Origin: Subtercola sp. Z020
GTDB lineage: Bacteria > Actinomycetota > Actinomycetes > Actinomycetales > Microbacteriaceae
NCBI RefSeq assembly: GCF_002931235.1
Contig: NZ_PSTT01000079.1
Coordinates: forward strand, 1-49,454
Direction: 5' to 3'
DNA: 49,454 nucleotides
The notes under the pieces were generated by a model, which was not told the DNA's origin, did not search any database, and saw only the letters and a program-made list of their open reading frames with translations. A program made the translations under genes and the position numbers. Below, piece by piece: positions 41,909 through 49,454 of this stretch; position 1 is the first letter of the stretch; every line of letters begins with the position of its first letter.

Positions 41909-42600
41909 TGTCCCGCCTCGCGGTGCGCCTCTCTGTCACGGCCCAGTCGTACGGTCTCGAGCACGTCGCCGAGACGAAGGGCCCGTACATCTTCGTCTCG
42001 AACCACCCCAGCGAGCTCGACGAGGCACTGGTGCGGGATGCCCTGCGGCACCTGAGCCCGCGACTGGTGACGGTCGCGGTGGAGCCCCGCCGCGGCATCC
42101 GGGGCCTCGTCGACCAGGCGCTGAGCCTGCGCTCGGCGTCGCGACTGGCGGTGCTGCTCGCGAGTGGAACCAGTGTGCTGCTCTTCGCCGAGAAGACCCG
42201 CACCGACGACGGATCGCTCGCGCAGCTCGATCTCGGGGCCGCTCTGCTCGGCATCCGCACCGGCGCGCCCCTCGTGCCGGTCTCGATCGTCGGGAGCTAC
42301 CGCGCGCTGCCACCGTGGCGAACGACCGTCGAACCCGGCAGGCCCCGCGTTCAGGTGCTGTTCGGCCGACCAATCCGCGCGGGGGTCGGCGACGAACCCT
42401 CCGCAGTGACCGACGAGCTCGCCGCGGCGATCTCCACCGGGCTGGCCGAGGAGTCTCGCGGCTGGTACGGCGCGAGGCGGTCGCAGGCCGACGGAGCGCA
42501 TGCTCCCGAAACCGCTGCCGGAGGCGAGGCCGGCTGGCGGAAGATCTGGAAGGCGACAGCAACGCCGACCAGCCCCAGCAGGCGCAGGGTGTGGCAGTGA
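41908..42600 (+). CDS. PlsC-like acyltransferase, divergent motif III
   Basis: A 230-aa member of the lysophospholipid acyltransferase fold. Motif I is VSNHPSELDEAL with His and Asp kept; motif III reads LFAEKTRTDDG instead of FPEGTRS, with Pro and Gly lost but Glu and Arg kept; motif IV is GAPLVPVSIVGS. It may use an unusual acceptor or donor, or be impaired. The tail beyond residue 190 is Ala/Gly-rich then basic. ATG 41908 lies in a TGATG junction with the LarA-like gene. It is the last gene of the four-gene overlapping block. Confidence 0.8.
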   Translation: MSRLAVRLSVTAQSYGLEHVAETKGPYIFVSNHPSELDEALVRDALRHLSPRLVTVAVEPRRGIRGLVDQALSLRSASRLAVLLASGTSVLLFAEKTRTDDGSLAQLDLGAALLGIRTGAPLVPVSIVGSYRALPPWRTTVEPGRPRVQVLFGRPIRAGVGDEPSAVTDELAAAISTGLAEESRGWYGARRSQADGAHAPETAAGGEAGWRKIWKATATPTSPSRRRVWQ

Positions 42601-42610
42601 ACGCCTGTGC

Positions 42611-42635
42611 AATTTACCTGCTGAGGCAGTAAATT
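42611..42635. promoter_or_regulatory. A/T-flanked hairpin before the second ferritin-like gene
   Basis: AATTTA(c)CTGC-TGAG-GCAGTAAATT forms a 10-bp stem with one bulged base, 10 bases after the plsC-like stop. It is conspicuously A/T-rich for this DNA. It may end the preceding transcript or act as an operator for the gene at 42739; a purine-rich AGGAGG follows at about 42694. Confidence 0.45.
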
Positions 42636-42738
42636 CCACATTCACCCAGCACAATGGTTACACCCGACAGTCAGAACTTGGCATTTCAGAAACAGGAGGA
42701 TGAGGCACGGCTCTCCCGCGAGCCGGTCTCAAGCGCCC

Positions 42739-43536
42739 ATGGCCTTCGATATCGACAACTACACGAAGACGTCGAAGAACGTCGCCTGGGAAGACCTCGA
42801 TTTCGAGACGTTCCGCAGCAACCCGCTGCCTCCTGACACGCTGCGTGTCATCCGCTACATGGCGGATGTCGAGTACCACACGGTCTGCTACATGCGCGAC
42901 ATGCTCGTGACGCCGTCGCACCGCGACAAAGACGTGACCGGCTTCATGACGATGTGGAACCGCGAAGAGTTCTGGCACGGCGAGGCGCTGGCCGATGTGC
43001 TGCGCATGCACGACATCGAGCTCGAGTTCGACGAGCTGAAGTCGAAGCGCCTGAAGCTCGGCTGGAAAGACCGGCTCGACCCGGTGAAGCAGTCGGTTCT
43101 CTCGAACCTGGTCGGCAAGGACTTCATCGCCGTGCACATGATTTGGGGTGCCGCGAACGAGTGGTCTGCCGTCGCCGCGTACAAGCGCCTCGCTGAGATC
43201 GAGGGTCACCCGGTGCTCGCCGAACTGCTGAAGCGCATCGCGATGCAGGAGGCCAGGCACGTCGCCTTCTACGCAACGCAGGCGCGCGAACGCCTCGGCA
43301 AGAGCGTCATCGCTCAGAAGTTCGCCCGCTTCGCCCTCGGCAAGTTCTGGGGCCCGGTCGGCTCGACGATCATGGACCAGACCGAGGTCAAGCACGTGAT
43401 GGGTCACATCTTCGGCGGCATCGACGGGCGCAAGGCCATCAACGCCATCGACGCGCACATCGCGAAGATGCCCGGTCTCTCCGGCCTGACGATCGTCGCC
43501 GACTCGCTCGACGGTCACGGCATCGCGGCGGTCTGA
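42739..43536 (+). CDS. Ferritin-like diiron protein, intact ligand set
   Basis: A 265-aa four-helix protein. Six likely iron ligands appear as two halves: Glu45 (ADVEYH) and Glu77/His80 (EEFWH), then Glu141 (ANEWSA) and Glu171/His174 (EARH). The two ExxH motifs are the diiron oxidase hallmark of acyl-ACP desaturases and AurF-type oxygenases. The start MAFDIDNYT matches the paralogue at 37235. It lacks a close ribosome site; ATG 42700 directly after AGGAGG is the alternative. No signal or membrane segment. It probably oxidises or desaturates a lipid substrate made by the neighbouring genes; that is inference. Confidence 0.8.
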   Translation: MAFDIDNYTKTSKNVAWEDLDFETFRSNPLPPDTLRVIRYMADVEYHTVCYMRDMLVTPSHRDKDVTGFMTMWNREEFWHGEALADVLRMHDIELEFDELKSKRLKLGWKDRLDPVKQSVLSNLVGKDFIAVHMIWGAANEWSAVAAYKRLAEIEGHPVLAELLKRIAMQEARHVAFYATQARERLGKSVIAQKFARFALGKFWGPVGSTIMDQTEVKHVMGHIFGGIDGRKAINAIDAHIAKMPGLSGLTIVADSLDGHGIAAV

Positions 43537-43556
43537 GCCGTGAGCGCGGCGGCGCG

Positions 43557-44750
43557 GTGAGCGGGGTCGGGGGCGCCGCGGGGGCTGGTGGCGAGGGTGC
43601 TGAGGGTGGCGCTGCTGGCGGCGGCGCTGCTGACGACGGGTCTTCCGGCTCGGCCGACCTGCCACGGGCCGCGATCGTCTACAACCCGACCAAGGTCAAC
43701 ATCCGGCGCCTGCGCGGCATGGTGGCCGCGATGGAGGCCGAGAAGGCGTGGGGCCCCTCGCTCTGGGCCGCGACCACCGTCGACGATCCCGGTGAGGGGC
43801 AGGCGCGGCGTCTGCTCGCCGCCTCCCCCGCGGTCATCATCGCGGCGGGCGGCGACGGCACCGTGAGCGCGGTCGCCCAGGCGCTGCTGAGCCAGCCCGT
43901 GCCGCTCGGCATCCTGCCCTCTGGCACCACCAATCTCTTCGCGCGGGCACTCGGGCTTCCTCTGGGCGTGATCGGCCTGCCGTTCGTCAACGCGCGCCGG
44001 GCCCTTCGGGCCGCCTTCAGCGACGTCGTTCGCACCGTCGATGTCGGCCGAGTGGATGCCCTGCTCGAGAACGGCGCGACCCTCAGCCGCGCGTTCACCG
44101 TCATGGCCGGCATGGGTGTGGACGCCCAGATGGTGGTGAACACCTCGTCGAAGGGCAAGGAGACGCTCGGCTGGACCGGGTACGTCGGGGCGATCCTCGA
44201 ATCCCTGGTGCGCAACCGGCGCTTCGACCTGGCGTTCAGCCTCGACGGTGTCGCGCTGCCCGAGACGCCGGCTCACACGATCGTGCTCGGCAATGCGGGC
44301 GTGCTGCCGGCGGGCATCCGGATGATCCCCGGCGCCTCGATCGACGACGGCGAGCTCGACGTGGTGGTGCTCCGCCCCCTCGGTGCGGGCGAGTGGGTGC
44401 GGGCGATGCAGTGGTTCTGGCGCACCAACACGGCGTACCTGCCGCGGAGGCCGGCGACACGCGCTGCGGCCGACGGCTCGGCCCCTGTGGTCAACGCGGC
44501 GGTCTGGCACGCACGAGGTGGTGCTGTGACGCTGACCGTCGGTGTGCCGCAGGACTTCGAGATCGACGGCGAGTACCTCGGCCGCGTGGTGTCGGCGTCG
44601 GCCTGGATCGAGGCGGGCGCGCTGCGCGTGCGCGGGTCGGCCGTGCCGCCCGCAGGCGCTGCCGCGCCCGCCGCGCTGTCTGCCGCCGATGCTGCTGCCT
44701 CCGCTGACGCTGACGCATCCAGCGCCGACGCCGACGCCGCGAACGCTTGA
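43557..44750 (+). CDS. Diacylglycerol/lipid kinase family protein (DAGKc)
   Basis: A 397-aa lipid kinase of the YegS/DgkB type. The nucleotide loop is IIAAGGDGTVSA (GGDGT at 98-102), followed by GILPSGTTNLFARALGLP and the substrate-domain segment MAGMGVDAQMV. It phosphorylates diacylglycerol, ceramide-like or similar neutral lipids. The first 36 residues are Gly/Ala-rich and the last 35 Ala/Asp/Ser-rich, both outside the fold. GTG 43557 follows the ferritin-like stop by 20 bases, so they may be one operon. It could return a dephosphorylated alkyl- or diacylglycerol to the phospholipid pool. Confidence 0.87.
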   Translation: MSGVGGAAGAGGEGAEGGAAGGGAADDGSSGSADLPRAAIVYNPTKVNIRRLRGMVAAMEAEKAWGPSLWAATTVDDPGEGQARRLLAASPAVIIAAGGDGTVSAVAQALLSQPVPLGILPSGTTNLFARALGLPLGVIGLPFVNARRALRAAFSDVVRTVDVGRVDALLENGATLSRAFTVMAGMGVDAQMVVNTSSKGKETLGWTGYVGAILESLVRNRRFDLAFSLDGVALPETPAHTIVLGNAGVLPAGIRMIPGASIDDGELDVVVLRPLGAGEWVRAMQWFWRTNTAYLPRRPATRAAADGSAPVVNAAVWHARGGAVTLTVGVPQDFEIDGEYLGRVVSASAWIEAGALRVRGSAVPPAGAAAPAALSAADAAASADADASSADADAANA

Positions 44751-44813
44751 CGGGAAGAGGGGCGGGGCGCAAGGCCTCGGCGGATGTCGGAGGGGGCAGG
44801 TAGCGTCGGAGAC

Positions 44814-45050
44814 ATGAATTCGACAGACATCAAGTGGAACGACGAAGCCCGCGCCAAGGTTCTGACCGACGCCGACAACGTGCTGCGCGAGGCGGTGCTC
44901 GACCTGAACGGCTCCATGCAGGGGTCGAGCTCCGACGAGATCTACGCGGCACTCAACGACCGCCTCAAAGACCGGTTCATCGACTACGAGCCCGGCCCCG
45001 ACGTGCGCAAGTACGCTGACGCCATCGCCTCCGGCGAGATCGACGCCTGA
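44814..45050 (+). CDS. Small acidic conserved protein, 78 aa
   Basis: The protein starts MNSTDIKWNDEARAKVLTDAD and contains SSDEIYAALNDRLKDRFIDYEPGPDVRKYADAIASGEID. It is predicted helical and acidic, with no cysteines and no membrane segment. ATG 44814 has CGGAG four bases upstream; ATG 44784 in the same frame is an alternative. It sits 16 bases before the helicase start and may be co-transcribed. I do not recognise a function. Confidence 0.65.
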   Translation: MNSTDIKWNDEARAKVLTDADNVLREAVLDLNGSMQGSSSDEIYAALNDRLKDRFIDYEPGPDVRKYADAIASGEIDA

Positions 45051-45066
45051 CCCCGCCGCCTGACAG

Positions 45067-46935
45067 GTGAGCACCACAACCAACACCGCGCCCGACCGCG
45101 TCACCAAGGCGGGCGGGCCCAAGCGCGGCGCCGCGAATGCGCGTCCCGCGAAGACCGGCGCCCCGGGCATCCCGCTCTCCACCCTCGACGAGGAGATCCG
45201 CCGCACGGCGCGGGAATCCTTCGGGTGGAAGAAGCTCCGCCCGGGGCTCGAAGACGCAATGACGGCGCTGCTCGAAGGCCGCGACGTTCTCGCGATCATG
45301 CCCACGGGGTACGGCAAGTCGTCGATCTACGAGGTCACCGGCACGATGTTCGGCGGCGTCACGATCGTCGTCTCGCCGCTCATCGCGCTGCAGGAAGACC
45401 AGGTGCGCACGCTGGAGGAGGCTCCGGATGCGCCTCGCGCCGTAGCGATCAACTCCTCACGCGGTGCCGCCGCCAACCGTGCGGCCTGGTCGGCGCTCGA
45501 GCGGCGCGAGGCGCGGTTCGTGTTCCTCTCGCCCGAGCAGCTGGCGAAGTCCGCGGTGCGCCGCCGGCTCCAGGCGCTGCCGATCGACCTGTTCGTGGTC
45601 GACGAGGCGCACTGCGTGTCGTCGTGGGGCCACGACTTCCGCCCCGACTACCTGCAGCTCGGCGAAGCGATCGAGAGCCTCGGGCATCCCCCCGTGCTCG
45701 CCATGACCGCGACGGGGGCGGCGCCGGTGCGCGACGAGATCGCGCAGAAGCTGGGGCTCGCGAGCCCCTTGCTCATCGCGCGCGGCTTCGACCGGCCGAA
45801 CCTCCGCTACGAGGTGCGTCGGCATGAGAGCGATGCCGACAAGCGCCGCGAGGTCGTGCGGCACGTCGAGTCGCTCGACCGGCCGGGGCTCGTCTACGTC
45901 GCGACGAGGAAGGACACCGAGAAGTACGCCGCCGAGCTGGAGCAGCGGGGCATCCGATCGGCCGGCTACAACGGCGGCATGAGCGCGAAGGCGCGCGACG
46001 AGGTGTACGAGAAGTTCATGGCCGACGAGGTCGACATCGTCGTGGCGACCAGCGCCTTCGGTATGGGCATCGACAAGCCGAACGTGCGGTTCGTGGTGCA
46101 CGCGGCGGTCACCGATTCGATGGACAGCTACTACCAGGAGGTCGGCCGGGCCGGCCGCGACGGTGACGCTGCGGCCGTCACGCTGCACTACCGGCCGGAG
46201 GACTTCGCGCTGACGAGCTTCTTCGGCGGGGGCGAGCCCGATCGCGACGAGCTGGAGCGCACGTTCGCGGCGGTGCGGAAGGGTCCCGGTGCGGCTGGCG
46301 CAGCGGGTGCGGCGGGCGGCGCGGCCAGTTCGGCAGGCGCGACGGGTGCAGCGGGTGCGGCGGGCATCTCGCGGGAGGAGCTCGCCGAGGCGCTGGGCAC
46401 GAGCACGCGATCGCTCGCCCGCGTCGTCGGGCTCCTGGAGGACTCGGGGGCGATCACATTGGTCGACGGGATGCTCAGGGCCACCCGCATCGCACCGCGA
46501 ACCGCCGCGAAACGGGCCATCGACCATGCCGCGACCCGCTCACGCATCGAGCACTCCCGCGCGCAGATGATGCAGGAGTTCGCCGAGACCGTCTCGTGCC
46601 GCCGCCAGTTCCTGCTCGGCTACTTCGGCGAACAGCTGCCGAAACCCTGCGGCAACTGCGACACCTGCGCGTCGGGCAGCGCCTACGAGTACTTCGCCGA
46701 GCACGTGGAGCCCGGGCATCCGGAGCCGTCTGCCGGCGCTCTGGGTGGCGCCGGAGACCCGCTGCCGTTCCCTGTGGGCGCGCGGGTCAGGCACGCGGTG
46801 TGGGGCGAGGGCCAGGTGATGCGCCGTGAGAACGATCGGGTGACAGTGTTCTTCGACGAGCAGGGCTACAAAGTGCTGTCCCTAACGGCGGTCACCGAGC
46901 ACGACCTGCTCAGGGAGGAGCCCGAACTCGCCTGA
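45067..46935 (+). CDS. recQ: RecQ-family ATP-dependent DNA helicase
   Basis: A 622-aa 3'-5' helicase. Motif I TGYGKS (80-85), motif Ia VVSPLIALQEDQV, motif II DEAH (179-182) with the RecQ loop HCVSSWGHDFRPDY, motif III AMTATG, and motif VI YYQEVGRAGRDG are present. So is the zinc-binding cluster CRRQFLLGYFGEQLPKPCGNCDTC region (first Cys about 515). An Ala/Gly insert (GAAGAAGAAGGAAS) splits the zinc region from the helicase core, and a PcrA-like C-terminal barrel (VGARVRHAVWGEGQV) replaces HRDC. GTG 45067 is a reasonable start. It probably unwinds recombination intermediates. Confidence 0.9.
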   Translation: MSTTTNTAPDRVTKAGGPKRGAANARPAKTGAPGIPLSTLDEEIRRTARESFGWKKLRPGLEDAMTALLEGRDVLAIMPTGYGKSSIYEVTGTMFGGVTIVVSPLIALQEDQVRTLEEAPDAPRAVAINSSRGAAANRAAWSALERREARFVFLSPEQLAKSAVRRRLQALPIDLFVVDEAHCVSSWGHDFRPDYLQLGEAIESLGHPPVLAMTATGAAPVRDEIAQKLGLASPLLIARGFDRPNLRYEVRRHESDADKRREVVRHVESLDRPGLVYVATRKDTEKYAAELEQRGIRSAGYNGGMSAKARDEVYEKFMADEVDIVVATSAFGMGIDKPNVRFVVHAAVTDSMDSYYQEVGRAGRDGDAAAVTLHYRPEDFALTSFFGGGEPDRDELERTFAAVRKGPGAAGAAGAAGGAASSAGATGAAGAAGISREELAEALGTSTRSLARVVGLLEDSGAITLVDGMLRATRIAPRTAAKRAIDHAATRSRIEHSRAQMMQEFAETVSCRRQFLLGYFGEQLPKPCGNCDTCASGSAYEYFAEHVEPGHPEPSAGALGGAGDPLPFPVGARVRHAVWGEGQVMRRENDRVTVFFDEQGYKVLSLTAVTEHDLLREEPELA

Positions 46936-47014
46936 ATCGTCGGCGGCGGCCGCGGCGGCGACGTGATCGGGTCGGCCGCTGACGGAGCCGGGCCGAGCCG
47001 GAGATGTCGGCGAG

Positions 47015-49366
47015 TCAGGCGGTGGGGTTGCCCTGCAGCTGGAGCGCGATCTGCTCCGCATCCAGGGCGGAGAGGGCGGCGTCGAGAGTGTCGGCGTTGA
47101 ACGTTCCGTCGTCGCGGGCGTCGAGCAGCACGGTGCGCCTGGCGGCGATGAGCGCGAGCGTCTCCTGCTTCGGGGTGCGGGCGGCGGCGGCCGCGGGGTC
47201 GGGGTCGTCCGCGGCGACCGCGGCAGACGAGGGGTCGACCGCCGCGGCGTCCCCATCGGCGTCGTCGTCGAGTGCGTCGGCGTCATCGCGTGCGTCGGCG
47301 TCGTCGGGCACGTCGTCGGAGCTGCCCGAGGTCGTCGTCGTGCTGCTCGCGGCTTCGGGATGATCATCCACCGTCGTCTCGTCGAGCAGCGCGAACAGGC
47401 GGGCCCGCTCCTCGTCGGCCAGCGCTGGATCGGGCGGCGTGAGCTTCAGGAGCCGGATGACCAGCGGCAGCGTTCCGCCCTGGATCAGCAGCGACAGGGC
47501 AGCCACGACGAACGCGATCAACACCAGCAGGGAGCGGAACGGGGTGCCGTCGGGCAGGGTCTGGGCGGCGGCGACCGTGACGGCTCCGCGCATGCCGGCC
47601 CAGACCACGACGACGCCCTCGCGCCAGCCGAGCGGAGCCTGCACGAGATAGTCGATGTCGGCGAGGGTGCGGGTGATGCGTGTGGTGAAGCGCGCCATGT
47701 CGGCGACGGTGGGCGGTCGACGTCTCCGCAGCCGCCGGCGCAACCGCAGCTTGGCGCGCTCGCTGAGGTCCGCCCGGAGCGCCCGGTCGGCGTCGCTCTG
47801 CACCCGCAGGTCGCGGCCGGTGCTGTGGTCGCGGCCGGCGCTGTGCGTGTGCAGGTCGCGGTCGGCGTGGCCGGCGCGTGCCTCACGGCCCGTGCCCGAT
47901 CGACGTCCCGTGCGGCCGAGCCCGGGTCCTCCGACGATCTCGCCGGGCCCCCATCCGCCGCCGGGTTGTCCGGTGCCTTCTGCCTCATCCGCCTCATGCG
48001 CGTCATGCGACTCGCGAGCCGCTTCCGCCACGGTGGCGGCCGGAGCGACCCCGGCGGCGGCATCCGCGTGCGTGGCAGCATCCACGGTGTCTGCCGGAGC
48101 GACCCGGGCGGAGTCCACGCGGGCGGCATCCGCCTCGACAGCGTGCGGGTCAACGGCACCGTCGGCGGCAGCATCCACGCCGGCGACTCCCGCGGGGGCA
48201 GCATTCGCAGCGGCGACACCGTAGCTCGCCGGCAGCTCGCGCGGACGCGCGGGGTCGCCGCGCGCGGCCCGCATCTGCTCGAGGAAGCCCGACGCCCGCT
48301 CCGCCGCCGCGGCCGGGTCGGCGAGCACCTCCTGCATCTTCGCCAACCGCGGCTTGAGCCGCTCACTCCGGGCCGAGCGGCGCTTCAGCCCGCGGAGCAG
48401 CGGCGCCACGTAGGCCGCCCGCACCAGCACCGTCAACAGCAGGGCGCCGAGCGCGATCAGCAGCGTCGGGCCGACACCGATGCGCTCCGACCCCACATCC
48501 GCGAAGATCGACGAGAGTTCGAGGCCCATCAGGAGGAAGACGGCGCCCTCCAGCACCATCTCGACCGTGTTCCAGTTCTGGGCGTCCGACAGGCGGCTCT
48601 GCGGCGAGAGCATCCGCGGCGCGAGTCGCCCGGTGACCAGCCCGGCGACCACGGCCGCGACGAGACCGGATGCGCCCAGCAGCTCGGCCGGGATCGACGC
48701 GAGGAACGGCACCGTGAACGAGAGCACCGTGCCGACGGTCACGTTCTGCAGACGGGCGCGCACGAACAGGTTCAGCCGCCCGACCGCGAACCCCAGCATC
48801 ACCGCCACGGCGACCGCGAAGACGAACTCGCCAAGGGTACCCCAGAGCGACACCGCGGCTGCCGCTCCGGCGATGGCGGTGCGCAGCAGAACGAGGGCGG
48901 TGGCATCGTTCAGAAGGCTTTCGCCCTCGAGTATCGCCACAGCACGGGGCGACACAGGCGATCGCTTGACGATCGAGGTGGCGACGGCATCCGTGGGGCT
49001 GACGATCGCACCGAGGGCGATGCCCCACCAGAGCCCCAGCCCCGGAATCACCCAGGCGAAGAACAGCCCCAGCACGACGGCCGACGCGATCACCAGCACG
49101 ATCGAGAGACCGCTGATCGCGGCGAACTCGCGGCGGAAGTTCATGGCCGGCATCGATACCGACGCCGAGTAGAGCAGCGGCGGCAGCACGCCCGCGAGAA
49201 TCAGCTCGGGCTCGACCTGGAACGCCGGTACGAACGGCAGAAAGCTGACCCCGATGCCGAGCGCGACGAGCACGAGCGGCGAGGCGATGCGCACCTTCGG
49301 CCCGATCAGTGCGGCGGCCGCGATGCCGAGCAGGGTGAGCACGCCGGCGATCAACAGTTCCATCAC
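47015..49366 (-). CDS. CPA1-family Na+/H+ antiporter with long inserts
   Basis: A monovalent cation/proton antiporter of the NhaP/NHE type, 782-783 aa. Ion-site motifs IVSPTDAVATSIVKRSP and LEGESLLNDATALVLL lie in the first half, and WAGMRGAVTVAAAQTLPDG after the insert. The core has about 12 membrane helices. Residues about 350-570 form a huge soluble loop, rich in Ala, Asp, His and Arg (HADRDLHTHSAGRDHS), and the last 110 are an acidic Asp/Ala tail; homologues are usually 520-560 aa. GTG 49366 or ATG 49363 starts within a 33-bp inverted repeat that runs to the window edge. Confidence 0.88.
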   Translation of the reverse strand: MMELLIAGVLTLLGIAAAALIGPKVRIASPLVLVALGIGVSFLPFVPAFQVEPELILAGVLPPLLYSASVSMPAMNFRREFAAISGLSIVLVIASAVVLGLFFAWVIPGLGLWWGIALGAIVSPTDAVATSIVKRSPVSPRAVAILEGESLLNDATALVLLRTAIAGAAAAVSLWGTLGEFVFAVAVAVMLGFAVGRLNLFVRARLQNVTVGTVLSFTVPFLASIPAELLGASGLVAAVVAGLVTGRLAPRMLSPQSRLSDAQNWNTVEMVLEGAVFLLMGLELSSIFADVGSERIGVGPTLLIALGALLLTVLVRAAYVAPLLRGLKRRSARSERLKPRLAKMQEVLADPAAAAERASGFLEQMRAARGDPARPRELPASYGVAAANAAPAGVAGVDAAADGAVDPHAVEADAARVDSARVAPADTVDAATHADAAAGVAPAATVAEAARESHDAHEADEAEGTGQPGGGWGPGEIVGGPGLGRTGRRSGTGREARAGHADRDLHTHSAGRDHSTGRDLRVQSDADRALRADLSERAKLRLRRRLRRRRPPTVADMARFTTRITRTLADIDYLVQAPLGWREGVVVVWAGMRGAVTVAAAQTLPDGTPFRSLLVLIAFVVAALSLLIQGGTLPLVIRLLKLTPPDPALADEERARLFALLDETTVDDHPEAASSTTTTSGSSDDVPDDADARDDADALDDDADGDAAAVDPSSAAVAADDPDPAAAAARTPKQETLALIAARRTVLLDARDDGTFNADTLDAALSALDAEQIALQLQGNPTA

Positions 49367-49454
49367 CGCTCCAGACTGGCACGGCGGGCTCCGGATGCCC
49401 AGCAGCCCCCGCGCGCACCCCGCCCGCCGTGCCAGTCTGGAGCGGTGATGGAAC
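49357..49454. repeat. Perfect 33-bp inverted repeat at the window end
   Basis: Arms 49357-49389 and 49422-49454 are exact reverse complements around a 32-base spacer. The left arm holds the antiporter start codons; the right arm would start an identical second copy on the plus strand. The right arm is cut by the window edge, so the repeat may be longer. It could be a real inverted duplication or a fold-back assembly artefact. Confidence 0.85.

Overview
The window is high-GC actinobacterial DNA and looks like Microbacteriaceae. Signs are the dense G/C-ending codon use, frequent GTG/TTG starts, leaderless-type promoters, the tiny basic ribosomal protein bS22 (9127-9225), a winged-helix gene behind a Cys-rich leader, a class-F-type sortase and F420-type oxidoreductases. 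The genus cannot be fixed from the sequence alone. No rRNA, tRNA, phage, transposase or CRISPR array was found.

Layout. 1-6.3 kb: menC (menaquinone) converges on a system II cytochrome c maturation operon (phosphatase-resA-ccdA-resB-resC). 6.4-9.6 kb: small housekeeping genes (a 43-aa membrane peptide, a degenerate RadC, a Dabb protein, a glutaredoxin-like protein, a HAD phosphatase, bS22 and a MerR/excisionase-type HTH). 9.7-20.9 kb: a large secreted subtilase with a sortase tail, an ArsR regulator, KtrB/KtrA potassium uptake, a CDF metal exporter, and an operon of a polytopic membrane protein, a DUF4397 surface protein and a class F sortase. 21-25.6 kb: tadA and upp diverge; then a leaderless Cys-rich leader peptide with hairpins precedes an OmpR-type winged-helix gene; then a candidate small RNA, marR and a photolyase. 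25.6-33.8 kb: a membrane HExxH protein, a molybdopterin oxidoreductase with its flavin reductase partner (apparently initiated at ATT), a dienelactone hydrolase, an F420-type oxidoreductase, a MOSC protein, a seven-repeat propeller with an LASTG tail, and an EEP-family nuclease/phosphatase.

33.9-44.8 kb is the most distinctive part. Two divergent blocks face each other across a short palindromic control region. On the minus strand are an SDR, a PlsC acyltransferase and an AgpS-type flavoprotein. On the plus strand are a ferritin-like protein, a fatty-acyl reductase fused to a HAD phosphatase, a LarA-fold protein and a second PlsC-like protein, all overlapping by 1-8 bases. A second ferritin-like protein and a DAG-kinase-type lipid kinase follow. 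Fatty alcohol formation, alkyl exchange on DHAP, ketone reduction, acylation and (de)phosphorylation are the steps of ether-lipid synthesis. The set therefore reads as a candidate ether-lipid or related lipid pathway, with diiron proteins of unknown role.

44.8-49.5 kb: a small conserved protein, a RecQ-family helicase and a CPA1 Na+/H+ antiporter. The window ends inside a perfect 33-bp inverted repeat of the antiporter start. A recurring theme is Ala/Gly/Pro/Ser/Asp low-complexity expansion inside otherwise conserved proteins. At least three families of long inverted repeats lie in intergenic DNA.
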